DNA of 64,000 nucleotides from Acetilactobacillus jinshanensis_A (GCA_043289735.1 CP171343.1:620001-684000); one strand, 5' to 3'; positions 46,569 through 56,084 are shown, counted from the stretch's first letter. Made by a program: numbers and translations. The notes: generated by a model from the sequence alone, not told the origin.

Positions 46569-47171
46569 TTGCGTACGTGTCCGTTCGCAAAAGAAAGTCC
46601 GCAAAGTAAATATTTTCATGATCATATTTGGTGCGTACCGAAAACTGATGAACGGCAGTTATTTGAAATGCTGACGTTAGAAACTTTCCAGGCGGGATTA
46701 ACCTGGAAACTAATCTTGAAGAAGCGGCCCGCCTTTGAACGGGCTTTTCAGAATTTTAACTGGTTAAAGGTCGGCCACATGCGACCCGGACGACTAAAAC
46801 GGATTTTGAACGATCCCCAGATCATCCGGAATAAAATGAAGATCAAGGCCACCATTAATAACGCCAAGGTCTTAATCAAGATGCATAAACATCACCAGTC
46901 GTTGTCTAAATTGACCTGGCTACCCGTCAAATACCACCCGGTGACTCATCGAAAGCACAAGAATTACGCCTTGCCGACTAAACATTTTGTTCACTTGTAT
47001 TTGCCGTTATTCAAAAAGCACCATTTTAAATTCGTGGGGCCCAAGATTTTGTATTCTTATTTACAGGGTGCCGGCGTGATTAATGACCACGTAGTGTACT
47101 GCTATCGCTATCGACAAATCATTAATTATGATAAGAAATTCGCTCATCAGCATTTGCAATGTTACAAATAA
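46569..47171 (+). CDS. tag: DNA-3-methyladenine glycosylase I
   Basis: TTG 46569 after GAGGTGG gives a 200-residue protein. It shows the zinc ligands Cys-4 and His-17 (RTCPFAKESPQSKYFHDHIW) and the distal His/Cys (INDHVVYC). The core reads FEMLTLETFQAGLTWKLILKKR, with the substrate-pocket Glu. LKRILNDPQIIRNKMKIKATINNA follows, as in Tag. It removes 3-methyladenine from alkylated DNA. It is intact, at the end of a short operon. Confidence 0.88.
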   Translation: MRTCPFAKESPQSKYFHDHIWCVPKTDERQLFEMLTLETFQAGLTWKLILKKRPAFERAFQNFNWLKVGHMRPGRLKRILNDPQIIRNKMKIKATINNAKVLIKMHKHHQSLSKLTWLPVKYHPVTHRKHKNYALPTKHFVHLYLPLFKKHHFKFVGPKILYSYLQGAGVINDHVVYCYRYRQIINYDKKFAHQHLQCYK

Positions 47172-47250
47172 ATTTTTTATGTTAAAACGGAAACCGAATT
47201 GAGCCGTAATGAGTTGAATGGATTAATTCAATAGAAAGGTTTTATCGGTC

Positions 47251-47412
47251 ATGATGTTCCTTAAATCTCTTCAGGATTCTTTAAAGAGTTCTCACCATAA
47301 ACTGGGTACGATTGGTTTATTAGCGTTGCTTTGTATTCTCACCCGGGGCGGTGAAAGAAGCGGCGATGCTGATCGTTACCAGATTCAAACTAAGTTGCAC
47401 CAGACAGAATAA
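47251..47412 (+). CDS. Small membrane protein (53 residues)
   Basis: AGAAAGG precedes ATG 47251. The product has an amphipathic N-terminus (FLKSLQDSLKSSHHKLG), one hydrophobic helix (TIGLLALLCILT) and a polar tail. It is not recognised. Confidence 0.45.
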   Translation: MMFLKSLQDSLKSSHHKLGTIGLLALLCILTRGGERSGDADRYQIQTKLHQTE

Positions 47413-47508
47413 ATTAATTTTGAAAGTTAACGTTAACCCGTTTAAAGGAATTAATTAAAACTAATTAATAATAAATATTAAATATATTAATTAAAAGGAA
47501 ATTAATTT

Positions 47509-48190
47509 ATGGTTAAAGATTAATGCTGCAAATGCATATGATATTTCACAATGGCAAGGGAATGTTTCTAATAGCCAAGCTAGTCAGTTAAAGAACGAAG
47601 TTAATTTCGTGTTCTTAAAGGCTGAAAACGGTGGATTGACTACGGATCCATCTTTTAATAATAATGCTCAAGCTTTGCAGATAATCAGGATTCCTTATGG
47701 AGTTTATGATTACAGCCTGTATGCTAATCCGGCCCAGGCGTAAGGCGAAGCCGATGCCTTATATCACCGGGCTCCGCAGGCTAACTTTTACGTCAACGAT
47801 TCTGAAGAAAATGATGCTGGTAATCAATTAGACGCTTCAACCCAAGCATGGGCTAATGAAATGCATCAGTTAACTAAAAAGCCAGCCGTTTTATATAGTG
47901 ATATGTCGTTCATGAATAATAATTTTGCTCCGCAGACACGGAAAGCTTACGATGCCTTATGGGTCGCAAGTTACGGCTCAGAGCCAAACTTCGCTTATCA
48001 TTATGATCTCTGGCAATATACTGATAATCATTACAGTCCGGCTTTGAACCAGAAAGTTGATGCTTCGGTTTTTCCGGATGGTAATAATAAACCTTTATCA
48101 TTCTGGACAGGTAAATATTACCGTCGAAGCGAGTTAATTTACTTCAGTAAAAGACCGGAATGGGATTACCTCTATACTACTAAATACTAA
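47509..48190 (+). pseudogene. GH25 lysozyme (N-acetylmuramidase), start frameshift and in-frame stop
   Basis: NAYDISQWQGNVSNSQASQL, FVFLKAENGG, PYGVYDYSLYANPAQA, then a TAA (about 47743), then GEADALYHRAPQANFYVNDSEEN and AVLYSDMSF are consecutive GH25 blocks with the catalytic acidic residues in YDIS and NDSEEN. The end DLWQYTDNHYSP and a C-terminal extension follow. The ATG at 47509 is out of frame with this text, and no signal peptide is left. It would cleave peptidoglycan outside the cell. Confidence 0.8.
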
Positions 48191-48595
48191 CAACTAAATA
48201 TAATTAATAGCAACTTGTTTAGCCGTATCATTTTTCTTTTTGAACTGACTTAGCTAAAATTATTTATATATAAAATAATCACACTTTCTTTTTATAAATT
48301 GGTTTAATTTTTCAGCATTGAATATCCATAATTGATTTCTTTCCTATATCATAATGTAAATAATGCTGATCAGAGGCGTCGAATTTATGTATNNAGCGCT
48401 GTGCCACTCTTTATTCAGTGATTGATAATCAATCACCCTTTACTAGATACTCAAATAATTGCTTAAATGAAATTTGATGAAAATAAATAATAAACATCTT
48501 TCTAAATAAAATTAATTTTTATTTAATTCATTAATTTTATTAAATAAAAGTTAATAATTTACATTAGGGTCTAAGATATATAACTTTTTATTAAT
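48191..48595. other. AT-rich non-coding stretch with an N gap
   Basis: I see no gene, RNA or clear repeat here. The two-base N gap lies at 48393-48394. A few TATAAT-like boxes occur by composition only. Confidence 0.5.
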
Positions 48596-48809
48596 ATGAA
48601 TTTTGGCTTAATTGGACCAAATGGTGCTGGTAAATCAACATTAGTTGAATTAAGCCAATGATTATTTATCTGGCGGTCAAAAACAACGGGTTGGCATTGC
48701 AAGAGCTTTAGCTAATTCGCCCCGAATTTTAATTTCTGATGAAGCTACCAGTGCGTTAGACCCCGATACGACGGATCACGTTAGCTTATCTAAAGGAAAA
48801 TTTAGCTAA
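48596..48809 (+). pseudogene. Mosaic ABC-ATPase remnant
   Basis: MNFGLIGPNGAGKSTLVEL, a Walker A of the exporter (ABC-2) style, is followed within a few bases and in another frame by LSGGQKQRVGIARALANSPRILISDEATSALDPDTTDHV. That second part is the signature and Walker B of a MetN-type methionine importer ATPase. The two halves have different family styles, which suggests fusion of two genes by deletion. Nothing functional remains. Confidence 0.6.
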
Positions 48810-48881
48810 GGTCAAAGCACCTTGCGTGGCACCTTTTCTGCCATTCTGTTTTACGGTCTATTTCATAAATATCAACCTCCT

Positions 48882-49571
48882 TTATAACGATAAGTACTGT
48901 TGATACACCACTAATAAGCGATGGTTATACGTCCAGAAACCGTTGCGTAATAACCGACTCTTACCATGCAGAAGTTTTTTAGGTAACTGCTGGCAACGAA
49001 TGTTGCCCCAGTAGAACGGCGGGAACGGTTCCCGTTCCATAACGGCTTCCTTCTGGTTCTCAACGGCCTGAAGGGTTTCACCCAGGATTTCTTCTAACGG
49101 CTTATTAGGGATATGATAGTTCTGGTTGGAACGGACGTAATTATTGCAGACGCCGTCGAAATTAGCGACTTTCCGGGTCCGATTCGTATATTTCAGAAAA
49201 TGCCGATGTTCAGGCTTATCCCAGGTTAAGCACCAGCCGGAGACGTATTCCATGACCTGGCGATTAAAAGTGGGGCCCACTAGCCAACGACAGAAGTTTT
49301 GCATGCTGGTGGCGTAATGGGTTCCCTGGGTAACCGGGTTAATCAGTTCATTGAACAAAAGGACCATCATGGCGGTAACGTCCGCATAGTAGTCGTTGTT
49401 AATGACTGCCACGTTGCCAACGCCCATGTAATCATCATTTTTAATCAGTTCGATATCGTCGAAGGCAAAGAAACGGTCGATATCTTTAACTCGTAAGTAA
49501 AGACTGCCTTCAATTAAAGTCGTTTTGATAATGTGGTTATAATATTTGATTTTAAAGATTCCGGTATTCAT
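48882..49571 (-). CDS. Hypothetical 229-residue protein
   Basis: ATG at 49569-49571 follows AAGGATTG on the minus strand. The protein is intact and Tyr/Trp-rich with no membrane segment. It has a patterned N-terminus (KYYNHIIKTTLIEGSLYLRVKDIDRFF) that faintly recalls phage antirepressor-type N domains. The rest reads TMSM-free text such as MQNFCRWLVGPTFNRQVMEYVSGW. I do not recognise it. The similarity to antirepressors is only an impression. Confidence 0.5.
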   Translation of the reverse strand: MNTGIFKIKYYNHIIKTTLIEGSLYLRVKDIDRFFAFDDIELIKNDDYMGVGNVAVINNDYYADVTAMMVLLFNELINPVTQGTHYATSMQNFCRWLVGPTFNRQVMEYVSGWCLTWDKPEHRHFLKYTNRTRKVANFDGVCNNYVRSNQNYHIPNKPLEEILGETLQAVENQKEAVMEREPFPPFYWGNIRCQQLPKKLLHGKSRLLRNGFWTYNHRLLVVYQQYLSL

Positions 49572-49616
49572 GAATATCAATCCTTATTTTAATCTACAAG
49601 AAGTGGAGACGATAGA

Positions 49617-49740
49617 ATGACTGGCAACTGGGACCTGGCTTGGTTATATTTTCTTGGGCATGTTTAGCCTAGGCGCTTTAATAATTTTTATCGCGTTAAT
49701 CATGACGGTGATCTGGTTAAATAAAAGAGCTCACGATTAA
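49617..49740 (+). pseudogene. Small membrane protein, frameshifted
   Basis: MTGNWDL begins at ATG 49617 after GTGGAG. The continuation WLGYIFLGMFSLGALIIFIALIMTVIWLNKRAHD is one frame over. A single indel near 49640 splits a roughly 40-residue single-helix protein. A hairpin CTCACGAT / ATCGTGAG (49730-49749) overlaps the stop. Confidence 0.45.
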
Positions 49741-49744
49741 ATCG

Positions 49745-50480
49745 TGAGTATGGTGAACACTCATGACATAACCAATAATGCCCCATAGTAATACGAAGTA
49801 GGGAATGATGTTGAGTGGAAACTTCGGAATTGGATAAATGTTACTTATTAATGGAAAAAACAGAACAGCACGGTGCGTTATGCTGATAGTTAAACTTACC
49901 TAAATACTTCGGTAAGTAACCATTTTCACCTAAGGCGTAGATCATGTAAGCCGCGGCGTTCAGTACCGAAACCGATCACGACGGCGTAACTAACGAAAAC
50001 GAAGATGACCATGCCGCCTAAGATGGTTCGCGTGGCAACGGTACAAGCAACTTCGAAACCGACGAAGCAGAGCACGGTGTAAACGACCCCTTGGCCGAGG
50101 CCGGATAAGCTGGTAGTCGGTACGAACGGTTTGAGCGATCGACTCAGTAACCAACGAAAAGTTACTGGTCAACTTAATGCCGTGATCAAGGATGCCATCG
50201 CAACGCCTAAAACGGTATAGCCCAGCATCATGATCCAGCCGGAAGTAAAGCCCCAGTGTTCACCTAACGACTGTCGATTGTAAGCGTAGACCGAGCCGTC
50301 GGATGAAATTCGCTTGGACATTTCGTAAAAGCCGACCGCCACGAATAACATTGCAACGGCGGCAATTAAAAACGATAAAGGTAAATTAATTCCCGCGAAT
50401 TTAGCACCCGGACCGGTGTTACCGGCCATGGATCCCACGGGTGCCATGCTGGCTAATGATAGGGCGAATGCCCCTAAAGT
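49745..50480 (-). pseudogene. APC-superfamily permease, fragmented
   Basis: LSLASMAPVGSMAGNTGPGAKFAGINLPLSFLIAA and SVYAYNRQSLGEHWGFTSGWIMMLGY (50447-50175) match the N-terminal third of the intact permease at 12.6-13.9 kb in layout. Other frames give GQGVVYTVLCFVGFEVA and AAAYMIYALGENGYLPKYLGKF. The span from about segment 4 to 6 is deleted and the C-terminal segments are absent. Confidence 0.75.
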
Positions 50481-50562
50481 ATTGATTTTATGGCTTACAA
50501 TTATTTAATATATTGTAATTATAATTTATAATTAATTATAAATTACATTAATAATTTTTAGA

Positions 50563-51078
50563 TTAATGATAGTGTTTTAAGCCGTTAACGATGCTTTGCA
50601 TGGCTTTAGGCCGTTCCCCATGGCGATGGGGTGTCAACCTGGTTAAACATTTCGATATCGTTAAGGCCGTCACCAAAAGCATAGGTAGGTACTTTATCTA
50701 ATTCCAATTTTTTCAATAAAATCTGGATGCCCAGTTGTTTATTGACGCCCGCTTTCATGACGTCAAGGCATTTAGCACTGTTACGCACGACGTTAAGTTC
50801 ACCCCTAAATTTATTAATATAGAACCGATCTGGTCCGTTGGTAAATAAATTAACGAAATTAACCGGATGATCTTGATAGAAATCGGTACTGAATATAACT
50901 GCCGTTAGCACAGATCGCCGTTTGAATACGGGTTCGTTTCATAATGGCTTTAATCATCAAAAGGTTACGCCCGGTTGAAATCACCGGTAAAATATGGTTA
51001 TAAGGTACTGGATTGGACTTTTTTATTAGAATCCAACAAAGTTCCGTCTAAATCAAAGAATACGACGGCTCGATACAT
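50563..51078 (-). pseudogene. Cof-type HAD-superfamily phosphatase, frameshifted and deleted
   Basis: MYRAVVFFDLDGTLLDSNKK holds the nucleophile DxDGT. ISTGRNLLMIKAIMK is motif II, and the cap is partly present. QLGIQILLKKLELDKVPTYAFGDGLNDIEMF is motif IV with the metal Asp. The last frame ends IAMGNGLKPMQSIVNGLKHYH. About 100 residues of cap are missing, with breaks near 51010, 50910 and 50620. The family dephosphorylates sugar phosphates, FMN or similar compounds. Confidence 0.8.
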
Positions 51079-51134
51079 TATGTTACTATTTAACTGAATT
51101 AACAATTAATAGAACGAATTCGAAGGTGAATGTA

Positions 51135-52058
51135 TTGAGTAGATTTTTAATCGGTTCACACGTGAATATGACGGGCAAGGACCAGTTCTTAGGCTCCGCT
51201 AAACAGGCATATGACTATGGAGAAAATAGCTTCATGGTCTTTACGGGAACGCCGTATAGTTCCAAGCGAACCCCATTAGATAAGCTTCACGTTCCAGAAG
51301 CTAAAGCGTTTATGAAGGATCATAAAATGGAACCCGTCGTGGTCCATGCTCCGTACATTATTAACTTAGCTAACACGAAACGGCCCCGGACCTTTGGCTT
51401 TGGTGTTCAGATGCTAAAGAACGAAATTAAGCGTTCCGAAGCGTTAGGTGCTAAAGAAGTCGTTTGGCATCCGGGTGCTCACGTCGGCGCCGGTGCTGAA
51501 AAGGGCATTAAGTCCGTTATTAAAGGCCTAAACGAAGTTATCGATCCTCACCAGACTTGTCAGATTGCCATTGAAACCATGGCCGGCAAGGGGACCGAAG
51601 TCGGCCGAACCTTTGAACAGATCGCCGAAATGATCAGCGGCGTTCAAAATAACGATAAGCTGGCCGTTTGCTTTGATACTTGCCACACTAGCGATGCCGG
51701 TTATCACATCAAGGACGATTTTGACGGGGTCCTTAATAAGTTCGATCACGTGATCGGTTTAGATCGCTTAAAGGTGATTCATTTGAACGATTCCAAGAAC
51801 CCCCGCGGTGCTCATAAGGACCGTCATCAGGATATCGGCATGGGCCACATCGGTTTTAAGGCTTTGAACTACGTAGCTCATCATCCGCAGCTGACTAACG
51901 TACCTAAGATTTTAGAAACGCCGTCGATTAAAGACGTCAAGGGTAAGTCGGTTACGCCGCATCCGTATGAAATCAAGATGCTTAAGAAGCAGCGGTTCGT
52001 TCCTAATTACTGGGATGACGTTAAGAAGCACGTTCCGTTAGATCAGTTTGATAATTAA
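51135..52058 (+). CDS. nfo: Endonuclease IV (AP endonuclease)
   Basis: This is an intact TIM-barrel protein. Zinc ligands appear in VVHAPYI, VWHPGAH, IAIETMAGKG, CFDTCHT, HLNDSKNPRGAHKDRH and KILETP, the complete tri-zinc set. It cuts DNA 5' to abasic sites in base excision repair, complementing the tag gene 4 kb away. TTG 51135 is preferred because GAAGG at 51120 is too close to GTG 51126. There is no sign of decay. Confidence 0.9.
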   Translation: MSRFLIGSHVNMTGKDQFLGSAKQAYDYGENSFMVFTGTPYSSKRTPLDKLHVPEAKAFMKDHKMEPVVVHAPYIINLANTKRPRTFGFGVQMLKNEIKRSEALGAKEVVWHPGAHVGAGAEKGIKSVIKGLNEVIDPHQTCQIAIETMAGKGTEVGRTFEQIAEMISGVQNNDKLAVCFDTCHTSDAGYHIKDDFDGVLNKFDHVIGLDRLKVIHLNDSKNPRGAHKDRHQDIGMGHIGFKALNYVAHHPQLTNVPKILETPSIKDVKGKSVTPHPYEIKMLKKQRFVPNYWDDVKKHVPLDQFDN

Positions 52059-52061
52059 ATT

Positions 52062-52340
52062 ATGAAATTAACTGGTAACATCTGGGGTCAATATATGATG
52101 TCTATTCTTCTAATCACCTCATTCCAACGTTTCCAGTCTTTCATATGCATTGGATTGGACCTTGCTAGTTGATGGACTCGGCTTTCTTTGGTTATCCAGT
52201 GCTTATTTTCCCTGGGATCATCTTTGGCATATCTGGCCAAAAATATCTAGTATTATTCAGTTCCCGACAAGATTTTTACCCGTTGCCATAGTGTTAATGC
52301 TGATTTTATTGGGCCGCGCTACTTCAGAAAGGACAATTTT
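52062..52340 (+). pseudogene. Membrane-protein fragment (YfhO-like)
   Basis: A short frame MKLTGNIWGQYMMSILL and a second one, DGLGFLWLSSAYFPWDHLW...SIIQFPTRFLPVAIVLMLILLG, resemble the FPW...IQFPWRFLP patterns of large bacterial membrane proteins of the YfhO kind. Only about one helical hairpin is left, in two frames. Confidence 0.4.
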
Positions 52341-52342
52341 TA

Positions 52343-52732
52343 ATGGTCATTAGTAAACACACTAAACCGTTCTTATTGAATTTAGCTAACATTCGGATTA
52401 TTTATAGTACCCCTGAATGGGCCGGGACCGACCGTTACTTTATGGACGCCATTGAAGGCGCCATTAACGACGGCATCGGCAACCATGATCCCGCTAATAA
52501 GTGGTATTTAGTCAGCGCTCCGGATTACGATCCGAGTAAGGCTAATCCAAAGGTTGCTCCGGGCCGTGATTTAGCTAATCAGTACGCTGCTAATTATGAT
52601 TACGATCAGCAGCAGGCCTTCATGTTCCATAAGAAGCGTCATCATTCCCGAAAGATCCACATTAAGGTTGCTAGTCAGAAGGATATTAAGAATCATCCGA
52701 AGATTTCCGAATTGATTAAAAAAGCTAAGTAA
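52343..52732 (+). CDS. Hypothetical 129-residue protein
   Basis: The frame starts MVISKHTKPFLLNLANIRIIYSTPEWAGTDRYFMDAIEG and ends with a basic tail. The product looks soluble. The first 20 residues may be foreign, since they continue from the membrane-protein fragment. The part from TPEWAGTDRYF reads like a real domain. It is not recognised. A terminator follows. Confidence 0.45.
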   Translation: MVISKHTKPFLLNLANIRIIYSTPEWAGTDRYFMDAIEGAINDGIGNHDPANKWYLVSAPDYDPSKANPKVAPGRDLANQYAANYDYDQQQAFMFHKKRHHSRKIHIKVASQKDIKNHPKISELIKKAK

Positions 52733-52738
52733 TAAATA

Positions 52739-52770
52739 CAGCGTTATTGATCAAGTAATAACGCTGCCTT
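52739..52770. terminator. Terminator between convergent genes
   Basis: CAGCGTTATT / AATAACGCTG is a 10-bp stem followed by CCTTTTAG. Confidence 0.65.
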
Positions 52771-52786
52771 TTAGATTGAATTAAAT

Positions 52787-53161
52787 TTATTTAAGGCCGT
52801 AGTTAGTTAGCATCCACATAAAGAAATTAACGGGTGCTAATCGATCTTTAAAGATGCCGTTCGCAAATAGCATCACCATCATGATCTGCGGCTTGGCGTT
52901 CGGCTTCTCGATCATGGCCTTTGATAATAGCCACGGGTGGATTAAATCTTTACCATAAGGAGTCTGATGATAGGCGATAAGGGCTTTACCGAGGGTGCTT
53001 TTGCGTTTAACGGTTAAAACGTCACCGCTGTCGATGATTTTTTTAATGTGATTGATTTGATTCTCGCGGGGCGTTGGCGGATCAATTGAATCGGTGNNAC
53101 GTTTCGGTTTTAAATGAGGCCGATAATTAACGTCCACCTGACGCTGAAGAATCCCGTTCAT
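52787..53161 (-). CDS. Hypothetical 124-residue protein containing an N gap
   Basis: MNGILQRQVDVNYRPHLKPKR is followed by an undetermined residue (N at 53097-53098), then TDSIDPPTPRENQINHIKKI and IAYHQTPYGKDLIHPWLLSKA. The frame stays open only if the gap length is right. It is basic, has no membrane helices, and is not recognised. Confidence 0.45.
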   Translation of the reverse strand: MNGILQRQVDVNYRPHLKPKRXTDSIDPPTPRENQINHIKKIIDSGDVLTVKRKSTLGKALIAYHQTPYGKDLIHPWLLSKAMIEKPNAKPQIMMVMLFANGIFKDRLAPVNFFMWMLTNYGLK

Positions 53162-53216
53162 GATGATTTGAATCGGATTAATAATATTAACTCCTTAAAG
53201 AAAAGAAGGGTAACAA

Positions 53217-53342
53217 ATGGATATTCAAAAAGCTAAAAAGATTTTAGCTAATGAAAATGATACCCACGGCTATTACACGACTGATGAAGAAATCGATGAC
53301 CTTTATAAGTTGTGCAACGGCCATAAGAATAAAAACGAATAA
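53217..53342 (+). CDS. Small acidic protein (41 residues)
   Basis: AGAAGGG precedes ATG 53217. MDIQKAKKILANENDTHGYY is followed by TTDEEIDDLYKLC. It is intact in appearance, soluble and not recognised. Confidence 0.45.
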   Translation: MDIQKAKKILANENDTHGYYTTDEEIDDLYKLCNGHKNKNE

Positions 53343-53441
53343 TAATAGTCATAATAGATTAGGGGAAGCTTGAAATAATTTAGGCTCTTTTTCTTTCGCA
53401 AAATTTGCTAAAATAAGTTTTGTGCAAAGGAGGGCTAGCAG

Positions 53442-53688
53442 ATGCAAGAATTCATCAATCGATTAGCTCAGGCTATCGAAAGTAATGGCCGGCGATAGCT
53501 GACCACATCGTTACCCATATTTTAGCTAACGTTAAATATCCCGGTAAAGCTTACCAGATTGCTTTTCAGCTTAAATCAGCTTTAAAGATCGTTCGGCGAA
53601 AGCCACACCAAAAGATTGATCACGACACCATGTGGTTCCTAAAGACCGAGGAAGAAAAATTAGTCCAGTGCCTTCAAAATGATAATTA
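53442..53688 (+). pseudogene. Small hypothetical protein, frameshifted
   Basis: AGGAGGGCTAGC precedes ATG 53442. The first frame MQEFINRLAQAIES ends after 18 codons. The next frame continues IADHIVTHILANVKYPGKAY and reaches TEEEKLVQCLQNDN and a stop. One indel near 53490 explains it. It is helical, about 80 residues when intact, and not recognised. Confidence 0.45.
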
Positions 53689-53696
53689 GGGTATAA

Positions 53697-53740
53697 AAAA
53701 ATACATTGACAGACCTGCTCGGTCAAACAATGCATAAGTG
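53697..53740 (-). terminator. Intrinsic terminator for the gene at 53757-54053
   Basis: On the minus strand CATTG-ttt-GACC ... GGTC-tgt-CAATG, with a small internal loop, is followed by TATTTTTTT. Confidence 0.65.
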
Positions 53741-53756
53741 TATAAAATTATTTTAA

Positions 53757-54053
53757 CTATTTAATAATACTGGAATTGATTTGGATTTTGATGGCTAGTT
53801 GCTTTAACTTCGTCGTGGTGTTAGTCATCATTACGTCAATAAAGTTACCGTGGCTCATAACTAAAGCGTCTTTACTGTCGGAGCCCAGAACTTTCGGCTG
53901 AGCGACACAGCGAATCGCAATCTTTTGCTGAAGGTCACTGTTAGAGATATCGACCAGGATTTTAGCGGGAACGTACGGTGATTTAACGTCATTACCGGCT
54001 TTCGGCATGACTAATTTAGCTGCACCGTTGTTACATTTTAAATTGATTTCCAT
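53757..54053 (-). CDS. Hypothetical 98-residue protein
   Basis: The ATG follows AAAGGATAA on the minus strand. The product is beta-rich (EINLKCNNGAAKLVMPKAG; PAKILVDISNSDLQQKIAI) and soluble. It is intact with its own terminator, and not recognised. Confidence 0.55.
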   Translation of the reverse strand: MEINLKCNNGAAKLVMPKAGNDVKSPYVPAKILVDISNSDLQQKIAIRCVAQPKVLGSDSKDALVMSHGNFIDVMMTNTTTKLKQLAIKIQINSSIIK

Positions 54054-54150
54054 ATAATTATCCTTTCGTTTCTCTCGACTACCTTAATTATAACTTATTT
54101 AAGATGGCTAAAGCGATGATTATTACGACCGTATTTATGTTCTAACTTAG

Positions 54151-54636
54151 CTAGGCGAGGATTGGCGTGATAACTTTAGCTTCTTTAACGTGCTGGTCAG
54201 GATTCGTATGCCGGTTCCAAATCTTAACCATACGGTGGTTAATGACGTTTTCTTCGTACATATTGCCGCGTAATTCATAAGTGGCGATGATCGGGATCTG
54301 GAACATCTTGCGGTATAACTTAGCGGTCCAGACCCATTGATCCTGACTGAAGTTTCGGTTGCCACTGCCGACGGAGCCTAAGCAGTGCTTGTAGTTTTTC
54401 TGCCAGGCTAGTTCTTCGGTTAACGGGAAGGTCTGGGGTAGTTCCACGCATTTCTTCTGGTGATCTTCGTAGGTAGCGTAGGAGGGAACGAAGACGAAGT
54501 AGGGATGATCGATCTTAAAAAGGTCGGTCTGGTTATCGATCTGGTGTAAATCGACGTTGTGGAATAACTGACTCATTTTAGTTAAAAAGTGTTTGGTGTT
54601 TCCTTCGATTGAGATGTAATAAACGGGTATTTTCAT
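54151..54636 (-). CDS. nrdI: NrdI-like flavodoxin
   Basis: VYYISIEGNTKHF is the FMN phosphate loop, FVPSYAT the second loop, and GSVGSGNRNFSQDQW the diagnostic NrdI GNRNF motif. ATYELRGN closes the family pattern. NrdI supplies oxidant for assembling the Mn-tyrosyl cofactor of class Ib ribonucleotide reductase. It is intact at 161 residues, and AGGAG precedes its ATG. No nrdEF genes are in the window. Confidence 0.82.
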   Translation of the reverse strand: MKIPVYYISIEGNTKHFLTKMSQLFHNVDLHQIDNQTDLFKIDHPYFVFVPSYATYEDHQKKCVELPQTFPLTEELAWQKNYKHCLGSVGSGNRNFSQDQWVWTAKLYRKMFQIPIIATYELRGNMYEENVINHRMVKIWNRHTNPDQHVKEAKVITPILA

Positions 54637-54721
54637 GAAAAAGCTCCTTTTGCTGATTTTAATACCTAGTAATTAATATCTTATCATGCCAATCCTCTAA
54701 TATAAGAATCGTAGAAAGTTA

Positions 54722-54735
54722 TGTAAGCGCTTACA
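54722..54735. promoter_or_regulatory. Consensus cre box (CcpA site)
   Basis: TGTAAGCGCTTACA is a perfect palindrome and matches TGWAANCGNTNWCA at every fixed position. It lies directly before the gluconate permease reading frame. CcpA binding here would repress the gene when preferred sugars are present. Confidence 0.75.
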
Positions 54736-54739
54736 AGGG

Positions 54740-56083
54740 ATGCTTACCTATACCCTTAATTATTGTTGCCATCGGCGTAGTCCTGCTGATTTTGTTGATT
54801 ACGCTGTTCAAGATGAACACTTTCGTCTCGTTAATTATTACATCTTTTCTGGTTGCCATCATGCTAAAGTTACCAGTTATGTCGTTGCCTAAGCTGATTG
54901 AAAAAGGCTTGGGTGGACAATTCGCCACCATCGCGATCGTCTTCTGCTTTGGTGCGATGCTCGGTAAACTGCTATCGGATTCCGGTGGTGGTTATCGAAT
55001 TGCTAACACCTTGATTTAGAAGTTCGGTCGTCGATACATTGAGATTGCCGTTATTTTAACTTCATTCATCGTTGGCTTAGCACTGTTCTTTGAAGTCGGC
55101 TTAGTGGTTCTCTTGCCAATTATTTACGTAATCGCCAACGAAGCCGACATGCCATTAGCAATGCTAGGCTTTCCGATGGCCGCGACCTTGAACATTATGC
55201 ACGGTTTCCTACCACCGCATCCAGCTGCCACGGCCGTTTCCGCTTCTCTAAAAGCGCCGTTAGGCCAAGTTATTATTTTAGGCTTAATCGCTGCGATACC
55301 CACCATTATTATTGCGGGCCTGGTCTTCAATCATTGCTTAAAGAAGGTTTGCCCAAGATCTATCGTAAGCATGTCGTTATTCCGGCTCTCGGTAAAGTTA
55401 AGAAATTTAATTTAGCTGACACGCCTAGCTTCGGCGTCAGTGTAATTACCGCCAGCATGCCGGTAATCTTAATTTCCATTGCGACCGTTTTTAACTTCAC
55501 GTTATCAAAAAAGAATGCCTTTAACCAGGTAATTCGATTTATCGGCGCACCCGATGTTGCCATGCTGATTTTATTGATCATCGGTATTTTTACGATGGGT
55601 CTTGCTCAGCATCATAAGATGAAGCAGGTCGGCCAATCAATGGAAAAGGCCATCAAACAAATTGCCATGATGATGATCATCATTGCTGGCAGTGGTGCTT
55701 TTAAACAGGCTTTAGTCTCCGGTGGCGTTGCCAAATACATTTCAGCACTCTTTGCTCATACTAGTATGTCACCGTTAATTGCTGCTTGGTTGATCACCGC
55801 GATCATTCGAGTCAGCCTGGGATCATCAACTGTCGCTTCGTTAACGTCTGCGGGCTTAGTTGGTCCGTTAATGGTTTCTAGTGGTATTAACCCGGCTTTG
55901 ATGGTCTTAGCTATCGGTGCTGGATCGATCTTCTGTGATCACGTTAACGATGGCGGATTCTGGATGATTAAAGAATTCTTTGGCTTATCACTGAAGCAGA
56001 CCTTTGCATCATGGACCGTCTTGACCTCTGTTATTTCAGTTGTTGGTCCGTTAGTGGTTCTTGGTGAATCGTTATTCGTTTAA
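54740..56083 (+). pseudogene. gntP: Gluconate:H+ symporter (GntP family), stop and frameshift
   Basis: PLIIVAIGVVLLILLITLFKMNTFVSLIITSF, KGLGGQFATIAIVFCFGAMLGKLLSDSGGGYRIA, FEVGLVVLLPII, MHGFLPPHPAATAVSASL and FCDHVNDGGFWM are GntP landmarks. The start region is out of frame (ATG 54740). An in-frame TAG follows ANTLI (55017-55019). A frame break lies at about 55335, after which 249 residues are intact. The gene sits under a consensus cre box. No gluconate kinase is present nearby. Confidence 0.85.
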
Positions 56084-56084
56084 T

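Noticed and set aside
46569..52058. A DNA-repair island from tag and nfo
   Set aside because: They lie over 4 kb apart with unrelated and broken genes between, in no shared operon.
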